A DNA stretch of 5,978 nt from Desulfotomaculum sp. (GTDB lineage Bacteria > Bacillota > Desulfotomaculia > Desulfotomaculales > Ammonificaceae), in NCBI GenBank assembly GCA_012961725.1, contig DTYU01000266.1, positions 1 through 5,978 on the forward strand, given 5' to 3'. Within the stretch, counting starts at the first letter, position 1, and each line of letters starts with the position of its first letter. Under the pieces are notes generated by a model. That model was not told the DNA's origin. It saw only the letters and a program-made list of their open reading frames with translations, and did not search any database. Positions 1-5,423 of the stretch are shown in pieces. The position numbers were made by a program, and so were the translations under genes.

Positions 1-503
1 CCGCGAAGCGCCGGTATGACGCAAAAGGTGCAGGGGTTGCTGCAACCTTCAGCGATCTTCAGGTAGGCTGTATACGGAGGGGTGGTCAAGAGCCGCGGCT
101 CACCGGAGTACAGAAAACCGGGTTCACCGAGCAGGACAGGCCTTTTCCCTGCAAGTGCGTCCTCTACTGCCGCGGCAACCGCGCCTACCTTCCCGGTCCC
201 GAGCAGCGCGTCTATCTCGGGCATCTCCCTGAGCAGCCCGGTGCCGTACCGTTCGGCTAAGCAACCGGCCACCACCAGCGCCCGCAGGCATCCTTCATCC
301 TTATACCGGACCGCCTCGAGTATGGCGTTCACTGATTCCCGCCGCGCCGGTGTGATGAAAGCACAGGTGTTAATCAACATTACGTCCGCCGCCCCCGGGT
401 CGGACGTAATGGCATAGCCCGCCGATCCCAACAGCCCGAGCATTACCTCGGTATCAACCCGGTTCTTGGCACAGCCTAAGCTGATCGCGCTGACGTAAAC
501 CAA
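1..503 (-). CDS. rimO: RimO, ribosomal protein S12 methylthiotransferase (N-terminal part, cut by window edge)
   Basis: This is a radical-SAM enzyme that adds a methylthio group to the conserved aspartate of ribosomal protein S12. 167 codons are present; the family is usually about 430-450 aa, so the C-terminal two thirds lie beyond position 1. The N-terminal MTTase domain shows SLGCAKNRVDTE (residues 8-19), NTCAFI (45-50), VVAGCLAERYG (77-87) and LGTGK (101-105); Cys11, Cys47 and Cys81 would bind the first 4Fe-4S cluster. The radical-SAM triad is in EGCSNPCTFCVIP (152-164), with Cys154, Cys158 and Cys161. These motifs favour RimO over the tRNA enzymes MiaB and MtaB, as does the place after ftsK and rodZ. 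The start is TTG at 503-501, the only start codon ahead of the SLGC motif, with GGGAGG (515-510) six bases upstream. A repeat copy and two hairpins separate it from rodZ, so it may be read through from the rodZ promoter. Confidence 0.93.
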   Translation of the reverse strand, partial: MVYVSAISLGCAKNRVDTEVMLGLLGSAGYAITSDPGAADVMLINTCAFITPARRESVNAILEAVRYKDEGCLRALVVAGCLAERYGTGLLREMPEIDALLGTGKVGAVAAAVEDALAGKRPVLLGEPGFLYSGEPRLLTTPPYTAYLKIAEGCSNPCTFCVIPALR

Positions 504-515
504 CTCTGCCCTCCC

Positions 516-549
516 AAAATTACGGGGACACCATACTAAATTATTAACG
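516..549 (+). repeat. Dispersed 34-bp repeat, copy 1 (upstream of rimO)
   Basis: Core GGGGACACCATACTAAATT at 524-542, preceded by AAAATTAC and followed by ATTAACG. It matches the copy at 3810-3843 in 32 of 34 positions and the reverse complement of 5348-5380 in all but two. Its AAAATT edge touches the GGGAGG ribosome binding site of rimO. From memory, similar sequences occur as dispersed intergenic repeats in varied bacteria, sometimes beside Y1 (IS200-like/RAYT) transposases. I could not check this. Confidence 0.9.
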
Positions 550-592
550 AAAAAAGCGTGAGGGGCCCATCTCCGTTCCCCGAAAATTAAGA

Positions 593-613
593 GGAATTCG
601 CCATGCGAATTCC
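593..613. repeat. REP-like hairpin 1
   Basis: A perfect inverted repeat: arms GGAATTCGC (593-601) and GCGAATTCC (605-613) with loop CAT. The same arms recur in the hairpin at 645-669. It lies between rodZ and rimO. On the coding (minus) strand it is followed by CTCTTAATTTT, a weak T-rich tail, so partial termination or protection of rodZ mRNA is possible, but the tail is poor for an intrinsic terminator. Confidence 0.8.
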
Positions 614-644
614 CGCCAAAGTATACCGAACCGATATCACTTAA

Positions 645-669
645 TAGGAATTCGCTCCGCGAATTCCTA
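645..669. repeat. REP-like hairpin 2
   Basis: A perfect 11-bp stem with 3-base loop TCC: arms TAGGAATTCGC (645-655) and GCGAATTCCTA (659-669). The inner nine pairs are identical to hairpin 1, 31 bp away, and only the loop differs. On the minus strand the 5' foot reads GGGGTAGGAATTC, which contains the GTAG often seen at the foot of REP elements. No T-tract follows on the minus strand, so it is unlikely to be a simple terminator for rodZ. Confidence 0.8.
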
Positions 670-698
670 CCCCTGTCGCCGACGACCGACGATTGCTA

Positions 699-1463
699 TC
701 AGCCTTGCTCTGCCGTAAACTCCCTGGTTACCACCTGGCCGGCGCCGCCTAAGTAACCGAAGCTCTGCCCGTTACAGGAGACCTCAACCGCCCCTGCGTT
801 TCCCAATCGGAGCTGAATGGCGCTTTGCGCCTGGAAGCTGCGCTCTTCACCAGCCTGAAGCTCACCCTCGAACGCCACCGTACCGTCCGTCACTACCCGC
901 ATCCAGCAGGTGTCTCTGGTAACGTTCAACCTGACACTCAGCCCCTGATCCTGTCGGGCGTTTTCTTCCGGAGAAGAATCGGCCTCTTCAGCCTGATTGG
1001 CCTGATCGGTATTTTCGCTAACCGTGACCGGGGGATTGTCCGGTTGCTGATCGGCCGTATCCACTTGTAGCGACGGTTTACCCTCGACCTGACCGCCTAT
1101 GACCTTGCCGTACACCGCATTGAAAGCAACGAGCAGCCCAATCACCGCCACCACCGCAAATAAGTTGAGATAACGTCCCCAGTTGAAGGAACGGGGCATT
1201 TCAAAGCGTTGTTTCTTTTCTGGTTGCGGTTTTTCCGCATATAGTCGGTCAAATTCACAGACGAGCTGCGCGTCATCCAATTCCAGGTAACGTGCATACG
1301 AGCGGAGAAAGGCCTTGGCATAGACGCGCCCCGGCAGTACATTGAACTCCTCATTCTCCAGCGCCCGCAAAAACTTGGCGCGGATCTTTGTTGCTTCTTC
1401 AGCCGTCTCGAGGCTGATTCCCTTGGCCTTGCGGGTGTGGGAAAGCTGTTCGCCGATTCCCAT
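699..1463 (-). CDS. rodZ: RodZ-like helix-turn-helix membrane protein
   Basis: RodZ-family proteins link the cytoplasmic MreB cytoskeleton to the elongation machinery and cell shape; that role is inferred from the family. The 254 aa have the full RodZ layout. An N-terminal Xre-type helix-turn-helix domain covers about residues 1-70 (MGIGEQLSHTRKAKGISL, then LENEEF and the RSYARYLELD helix). A basic stretch (83-97) leads into one membrane segment at about 97-118 (LFAVVAVIGLLVAF). An acidic, Gln/Pro-rich low-complexity linker (130-172) precedes an outside beta-rich C-terminal domain of DUF4115 type (174-250, with CWMRVVTDG and FEGELQAGE). The ATG start has GGGGGTGAT close upstream, and a sigma-A promoter lies at 1518-1547. 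It stands between ftsK and rimO, as ymfM/rodZ does near spoIIIE in Firmicutes. Function in this organism is not shown by the sequence. Confidence 0.87.
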   Translation of the reverse strand: MGIGEQLSHTRKAKGISLETAEEATKIRAKFLRALENEEFNVLPGRVYAKAFLRSYARYLELDDAQLVCEFDRLYAEKPQPEKKQRFEMPRSFNWGRYLNLFAVVAVIGLLVAFNAVYGKVIGGQVEGKPSLQVDTADQQPDNPPVTVSENTDQANQAEEADSSPEENARQDQGLSVRLNVTRDTCWMRVVTDGTVAFEGELQAGEERSFQAQSAIQLRLGNAGAVEVSCNGQSFGYLGGAGQVVTREFTAEQG

Positions 1464-1517
1464 TTAATCACCCCCGTCTCAGATAAAACCGGACGCGTTA
1501 CGGTACGTTTGCTAGTT

Positions 1518-1547
1518 ATTATACCACAAGCATTAACACATAGTCAA
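1518..1547 (-). promoter_or_regulatory. Sigma-A-type promoter of rodZ
   Basis: On the minus strand, TTGACT (1547-1542, five of six consensus bases) is followed after 18 bp by TATAAT (1523-1518, perfect). A TG one base ahead of the -10 gives an extended -10 (TGGTATAAT). Transcription would start near 1511, leaving a leader of about 48 nt before the rodZ ATG. It lies in the 101-bp ftsK-rodZ gap, so rodZ and probably rimO can be expressed independently of ftsK. Confidence 0.78.
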
Positions 1548-1564
1548 TATTCCCATAAAACCGC

Positions 1565-3793
1565 CTATTTTCGACGTTCAAAGGTCGCGTGATACTGTTC
1601 GAGGGTCATCAGCAGGGCACGCGGTTTACTCCCCTCAAAGGGCCCGACTATGCCGCGGCGCTCCATTATGTCGATCAGCCGCGCCGCCCGCGCGTAGCCG
1701 ATCTTCAAACGCCGCTGCAGCAGCGAGATCGAGGCGTGCCCGGCCCGGAGAAGGACTTCCACCGCCTGAGGAAACAGCTCGTCGTCTTCGTGCAGTTCCT
1801 CCTGCTCCGGAACCTCCACAGTGATCTCCTCTTGCGCGGGAGGAGCAGACACCTCCTTCTTGAGATACTCAACCACCGCCTCCACCTCTCGGTCGGAAAG
1901 GTAAGCCCCCTGTAGCCGGACGGGTTTGGTACTACCGACCGGGAAGAAAAGCATATCGCCCCGGCCCACTAATTTCTCGGCACCCGCGATATCCAAGATG
2001 GTGCGGGAATCGACCTGGGATGAAACCGCAAACGATATCCGTGACGGAATATTGGCCTTGATGAGCCCGGTAATTACGTCCACCGAAGGCCGCTGAGTCG
2101 CGACTACGAGATGGATCCCCGCGGCGCGCGCCATCTGTGCCAGCCGGCAGATGGCGTCCTCCACGTCTACCGGCGCCACCATCATCAGGTCGGCCAACTC
2201 GTCTATCACTACAATAATATATGGCAGCCGTCCTCCCTTTTCGTCCCCTAATTTCAATACGCTGTTGTACCGGGTGATGTCCCGGACCCCGGCAGCCGCA
2301 AGGGCCTCGTAGCGGCGCTCCATCTCTTTTACCAGCCACCGCAGGGTGGCCGCAGCCTTTTTGGCGTCGGTGACCACCGGACAGGCTAAGTGAGGGATCT
2401 GGTTGAAGGTGGTCAGTTCCACCACCTTCGGGTCTATCAGCACAAACTTTACCGTGTCCGGCCCAGACTTGAACAAAATGCTGACAATCAGCGTATTCAG
2501 GCAAACGCTTTTGCCCGCCCCGGTAGCACCGGCAATCAGGAGGTGGGGCGTTTGCGCCAGGTCCGTTACCACCGCCTGTCCAGCTATACCCCTGCCCAAA
2601 GCCACAGTGAGCGGCGAAGGCGACTGGATAAACTCCTTGCTCTCAAGGAGTTCCCGGAGGTGAACTAAATGAATCTCCTTGTTCGGTACCTCAATGCCGA
2701 GCGCCGCCTTCCCCGGAATCGGCGCCTCAATACGCACATGGGGTGCGGCCATCGCCAGCGCGATATCGTCCGCTAAACTCATAATGCGGCTCACCTTCAC
2801 CCCGGGGGCGGGTTGAACCTCATAGCGCGTTACTGTCGGCCCGCGGGACACCTGTATCACCTTGGCCTTGACACCGAAACTTGTCAGGGTCTCTTCGAGG
2901 ATCTTGATATTCCCCGTGATGTCACGCGTTCCGCCGGTGCTGCGCGGCTTCGGGACGCGTGACAGCAGGGTTATGGGTGGCGGCTGGTAGGTAATGACCT
3001 CCTCTAAGGAGATCTGACTGGCCCTAAAGGAGGCTTTCCCTTCGGGGACCGCCTGCGGCTCAGGAGCCAAGGATTCTGGGCTCTGAGCGCTGGGCGGCGC
3101 CTGCGCCGATTGCGGCTCTTCCGTCTTTACCGGTACCGGCTCTATCTCATCGATAATCACCGGCGACGGGGGCGTTTTTTCTTCTTCTTCTTTTACTTCC
3201 GTAAAGATAAAGCCGCTTACGAACTGTCTAAGCCTCCGTATGAACCGGGAAAGCCTCCTTCCCACCCCTTTGGTCAGCTCTCCCGGGGAAAGAGTGGTGG
3301 CCAAAGCCAAGCAGGCAAGGGCAGCGCTTCCAAGAATCACGTATGTCCCGGCAATCCCGAAGGCGCGACGCAGGATGAAACCCAAAAAGGCTCCCAGTAC
3401 TCCGCCGCCGTCGCCTGCCAGCCCGTTGGCCATCGCTTCCCGGAAAGTGGTTTCCCGCGGGAGCAGCCATAGATCGAGGAGCACCACGGCCACCAGGACA
3501 AGACCGGCGCCGCCGTATACCCTGAGCCGGAACTCTTCTTCCCGCCGGCCGCCCCTGGCTAAGATCACACCGAGCACACCTACTGTCACAGGGATCAGGA
3601 ACCGCGCTTCGCCGGCAAGAGTCGAGAGGGACCGGCGGACAACTTCTCCCACCGCACCGGCGGAATCACTGGCCAGGCTGACCAGACCAAGAGCGGCAAG
3701 GGCAACGAGGCTCAAACCGATCAGTTCGGCCTTTACGTCCCTCTTGAGCTCAGCCTTCTCAAGGGCGATTTCACGCTTCCTTTTTCGGGCCAC
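1565..3793 (-). CDS. ftsK: DNA translocase FtsK/SpoIIIE
   Basis: A septum-anchored hexameric ATPase that pumps double-stranded DNA, clearing chromosome ends at division or moving DNA into the forespore. The 742 aa are a normal length for the Firmicutes form. The N-terminus is membrane-bound, with hydrophobic segments near 24-41, 64-80, 95-111 and 147-166. A Pro/Glu-rich linker follows (200-265), then the alpha domain (about 267-400) and the RecA-like motor with Walker A GATGAGKS (422-429) and Walker B YIIVVIDE (525-532). ATQRPSVDVITGLIKANIPSR (565-585) is the typical FtsK stretch after it. The C-terminal winged-helix gamma domain, which reads oriented DNA signals, is at about 672-735 (LLQRRLKIGYARAARLIDIME). 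The start is GTG at 3793-3791 with AAGGAGGTG (3806-3798) close upstream. Three bases beyond that site the dispersed repeat (3810-3843) begins. Sequence cannot separate FtsK from SpoIIIE; sporulation is unknown. Confidence 0.97.
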   Translation of the reverse strand: MARKRKREIALEKAELKRDVKAELIGLSLVALAALGLVSLASDSAGAVGEVVRRSLSTLAGEARFLIPVTVGVLGVILARGGRREEEFRLRVYGGAGLVLVAVVLLDLWLLPRETTFREAMANGLAGDGGGVLGAFLGFILRRAFGIAGTYVILGSAALACLALATTLSPGELTKGVGRRLSRFIRRLRQFVSGFIFTEVKEEEEKTPPSPVIIDEIEPVPVKTEEPQSAQAPPSAQSPESLAPEPQAVPEGKASFRASQISLEEVITYQPPPITLLSRVPKPRSTGGTRDITGNIKILEETLTSFGVKAKVIQVSRGPTVTRYEVQPAPGVKVSRIMSLADDIALAMAAPHVRIEAPIPGKAALGIEVPNKEIHLVHLRELLESKEFIQSPSPLTVALGRGIAGQAVVTDLAQTPHLLIAGATGAGKSVCLNTLIVSILFKSGPDTVKFVLIDPKVVELTTFNQIPHLACPVVTDAKKAAATLRWLVKEMERRYEALAAAGVRDITRYNSVLKLGDEKGGRLPYIIVVIDELADLMMVAPVDVEDAICRLAQMARAAGIHLVVATQRPSVDVITGLIKANIPSRISFAVSSQVDSRTILDIAGAEKLVGRGDMLFFPVGSTKPVRLQGAYLSDREVEAVVEYLKKEVSAPPAQEEITVEVPEQEELHEDDELFPQAVEVLLRAGHASISLLQRRLKIGYARAARLIDIMERRGIVGPFEGSKPRALLMTLEQYHATFERRK

Positions 3794-3809
3794 AGGGCAC
3801 CTCCTTTTT

Positions 3810-3843
3810 AAAATTTCGGGGACACCATACTAAATTTTTAACG
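3810..3843 (+). repeat. Dispersed 34-bp repeat, copy 2 (upstream of ftsK)
   Basis: It has the same core as the copies at 516-549 and 5348-5380, at 3818-3836, in the same strand orientation as copy 1 and inverted to copy 3. Two bases differ from copy 1. The AAAATT edge lies three bases from the ftsK ribosome binding site, so the repeat forms the ftsK mRNA leader or overlaps its promoter region. I find no convincing -35/-10 pair for ftsK on the minus strand here. Confidence 0.9.
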
Positions 3844-3884
3844 TAAACAGTTTTACCCTCGGCGGCGACTGGTCGTCATCAACA

Positions 3885-3975
3885 ACTCTTGTACTCCGCC
3901 TCCTGAGTTTTGTCTCCTGCCCTCTTTCTCCTGTCCCCTCTACTTCGTCACCCGATTGGATTTTCCTGCCGCGTG
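3885..3975. repeat. Degenerate heptanucleotide tandem array
   Basis: Thirteen consecutive 7-base units read roughly TCTCCTG. The best units are CCTCCTG (3899), TCTCCTG (3913), TCTCCTG (3927) and TTTCCTG (3962). G falls at the seventh position in 10 of 13 units (3891, 3898, 3905, 3912, 3919, 3933, 3947, 3954, 3968, 3975). The plus strand is strongly pyrimidine-rich. The array ends two bases before the bioF -35 hexamer and fills most of the ftsK-bioF intergenic region. No start codon with a ribosome binding site is seen inside it. Confidence 0.6.
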
Positions 3976-3977
3976 CC

Positions 3978-4006
3978 TTGACAGCCGTTCCCGGCTGGTC
4001 TAATAT
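3978..4006 (+). promoter_or_regulatory. Sigma-A-type promoter of bioF
   Basis: TTGACA (3978-3983, perfect -35) is followed by a 17-bp spacer and TAATAT (4001-4006, four of six -10 bases). Transcription would begin around 4012-4014, inside the BirA-like operator, giving a leader of about 50 nt to the GTG start at 4062. The promoter rules out the upstream in-frame TTG at 3978, which is part of the -35, as the start for this transcript. Confidence 0.7.
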
Positions 4007-4038
4007 TGTTTACCAGGAGCCACTCCCGAGGTTGACAT
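4006..4038. promoter_or_regulatory. BirA (biotin repressor) operator
   Basis: Half-site TTGTTTACC (4006-4014), a 15-bp spacer, then half-site GGTTGACAT (4030-4038). The known BirA box is an inverted repeat of the type TTGTAAACC-N14-16-GGTTTACAA; each half here matches seven of nine positions, and flanking A/T bases extend the dyad. It overlaps the last base of the -10 and the expected transcription start, where bound BirA-biotinyl-AMP would block initiation. Its place before bioF and bioD is the expected one. Binding itself is inferred. Confidence 0.75.
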
Positions 4039-4061
4039 TAGATAAGCGAGGCTGCCAAAAG

Positions 4062-5219
4062 GTGCAATTTCTGAGCGAAACCCTCCAGCAGATCGAAAAG
4101 GCCGGTCTGAAACGTTCCCTGCGCCTCCTGACGCCGCTCGGGGCGACCCGCGCACTGCACAATGGGCGGGAGGTGGTTCTCTTCTGCACGAACAACTACC
4201 TCGGCCTTACCCACCACCCCCGTGTGCTCGCCAGGGTCCAGGAGGCACTGCAGGCCTACGGCACCGGTAGCGGCGCGGCGCGCCTGATAAGCGGCCATAC
4301 ACCTTTGTACCAGGCCTTGGAAGAGGCGGTTGCCCGGTTCAAGGGGTGTCCCCGCGCCCTCGTTTTCCCTTCGGGCTACACGGTCAACATTGCGGTCATC
4401 AGCGCCCTTGCGGGCCGGGAGGACGTTCTCTTCTGCGACCGGCTTTGCCACGCCTCCCTGCTCGATGGCTGCTTGTTGAGCGGCGCAAGGCTTGTGCGCT
4501 TCCGCCATAACGACCCCGACTCGTTGCGGCGGCTGCTTACGCTGCATCCAGGCCGCAGGCGTTTTCTCGTCACCGAGGGAGTTTTTTCGATGGACGGCGA
4601 TTCCGCCCCGCTAATGGAGCTCTATGAGCTCGCTGAAAAAAACACCCTCATCTTCATTGTGGATGACGCCCACGGGACAGGGGTACTCGGCCCGGGAGGC
4701 CGGGGCACGCTGGCCGCCCAGGGCGTACCGGCAGAAAAGCTCGTCTTGACCGGTACGCTCTCAAAGGCGCTGGGTTCCTTAGGCGGGTTCGTTGCAGGCT
4801 CTGCTCTCTTAATCGAATACATCTTGAACTGCGCCCGCCCCTTTATCTTTACGACGGCACTGCCGCCCGCCTCGATCGCTGCTGCGCTGGCCGCCCTGGA
4901 GGTTCTTGAGGAGGAACCGGCGCTCGTCGACCGTCTGTGGCAAAATGTTGACCGCCTGCACGCGGGGCTTGCCGCTTTAGGTTATACCGTACCCAAAACC
5001 TCGGCGATAATACCGCTTATCCTCGGCCCTCCGGAACGGGCGGCCGACGCCTCGGAGCGTCTCCTGATGCACGGCTATTACGTGCCGGCAGTGAGGCCCC
5101 CCGCGGTACCGGCCGGGACCGCGCGCCTCAGGATAACAGTAAGCGCGGCGCACACCGCGGCGGAGATTGACGGCTTCTTAGAGGCGCTAAAGGATGTTTT
5201 AGGACAAGCAGTAACATAA
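4062..5219 (+). CDS. bioF: 8-amino-7-oxononanoate synthase (BioF)
   Basis: A PLP enzyme of the alpha-oxoamine synthase family that joins L-alanine and pimeloyl-thioester to give 7-keto-8-aminopelargonate, the first ring-building step of biotin synthesis. With the GTG start it has 385 aa, the usual length. Seen, numbered from this start: GTGSGAARLISG (67-78), DRLCHASLLDG with the cofactor-stacking His130, EGVFSMDGDSAP (172-183), VDDAHGTG with Asp201 and His204, and the Schiff-base lysine Lys235 in TGTLSKALG. The C-terminal motif VPAGTARLRITVSAAHT is also present. The reading frame stays open upstream to a TTG at 3978, but that codon lies in the -35 box and has no ribosome binding site. The GTG start gives the family-typical N-terminus (QFLSETLQQIEKAGLKRSLR), with only a weak GAGG (4048-4051) ten bases ahead. 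Glycine C-acetyltransferase (Kbl) is the main alternative; the BirA box and adjacent bioD argue for BioF. Confidence 0.9.
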   Translation: MQFLSETLQQIEKAGLKRSLRLLTPLGATRALHNGREVVLFCTNNYLGLTHHPRVLARVQEALQAYGTGSGAARLISGHTPLYQALEEAVARFKGCPRALVFPSGYTVNIAVISALAGREDVLFCDRLCHASLLDGCLLSGARLVRFRHNDPDSLRRLLTLHPGRRRFLVTEGVFSMDGDSAPLMELYELAEKNTLIFIVDDAHGTGVLGPGGRGTLAAQGVPAEKLVLTGTLSKALGSLGGFVAGSALLIEYILNCARPFIFTTALPPASIAAALAALEVLEEEPALVDRLWQNVDRLHAGLAALGYTVPKTSAIIPLILGPPERAADASERLLMHGYYVPAVRPPAVPAGTARLRITVSAAHTAAEIDGFLEALKDVLGQAVT

Positions 5220-5314
5220 GGGGTTCCTTATGGGAACGTTCACGCCATACATGTAAAAAAGTTTTCATAATGTTTGTGCCTGAGCACAGCGGAAAGATGG
5301 TTATAATGATGCCC

Positions 5315-5335
5315 ACCTCCCCAATGGTTGGAGGT
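5315..5335. other. Hairpin in the bioF-bioD gap
   Basis: Inverted repeat ACCTCC (5315-5320) and GGAGGT (5330-5335) around a 9-base loop; an alternative fold pairs CCAA with TTGG inside. There is no T-tract after it, so it is not a clear terminator, and bioF-bioD readthrough is plausible. A perfect TATAAT lies just upstream at 5302-5307 but lacks a -35. The rest of the 204-bp gap holds the third repeat copy and nothing else I can recognise. Confidence 0.4.
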
Positions 5336-5347
5336 CGGAGCTGATAA

Positions 5348-5380
5348 GTTAATAATTTAGTATGGTGTCCCCAAAATTTT
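5348..5380 (-). repeat. Dispersed 33-bp repeat, copy 3 (upstream of bioD)
   Basis: The reverse complement reads AAAATTTT, then the core GGGGACACCATACTAAATT (5372-5354), then ATTAAC. It differs from copy 1 only in two bases next to the GGGG. It is inverted relative to copies 1 and 2. Because bioD is on the plus strand, it has the same orientation toward its downstream gene as they do, with its edge 29 bp from the bioD ribosome binding site. Confidence 0.9.
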
Positions 5381-5423
5381 TTGGCGTCTTGGCGGTTGAT
5401 TTATTTTCGAGGAGGCTTAATCT

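Noticed and set aside
593..613. Intrinsic terminator after rodZ
   Set aside because: The stem is good, but the following minus-strand sequence CTCTTAATTTT is not a continuous T-tract and starts several bases after the stem.
680..693. Second heptamer array (CGACGAC then CGACGAT)
   Set aside because: Only two units are present, too few to separate from chance in G+C-rich sequence.
3240..3833. Long plus-strand open frame opposite ftsK, and similar open frames opposite rimO, rodZ and bioF
   Set aside because: They lie antisense to genes with clear family motifs, have biased low-complexity composition, lack ribosome binding sites and match no family I know. They are by-products of G+C-rich codon use.
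5223..5237. Terminator directly after bioF (GTTCC/GGAAC)
   Set aside because: The stem is only five pairs and no T-run follows.
5302..5307. Perfect TATAAT ahead of bioD as a separate promoter
   Set aside because: No -35-like hexamer lies 16-18 bp upstream (the region reads CCTGAG), and the TG is one base out of place for an extended -10.
5354..5372. The repeat core as a promoter carrying a TAGTAT -10
   Set aside because: None of the three copies has a -35 at a suitable distance upstream, and the conserved block extends well past a -10 box. A leader or mobile-element explanation fits better.
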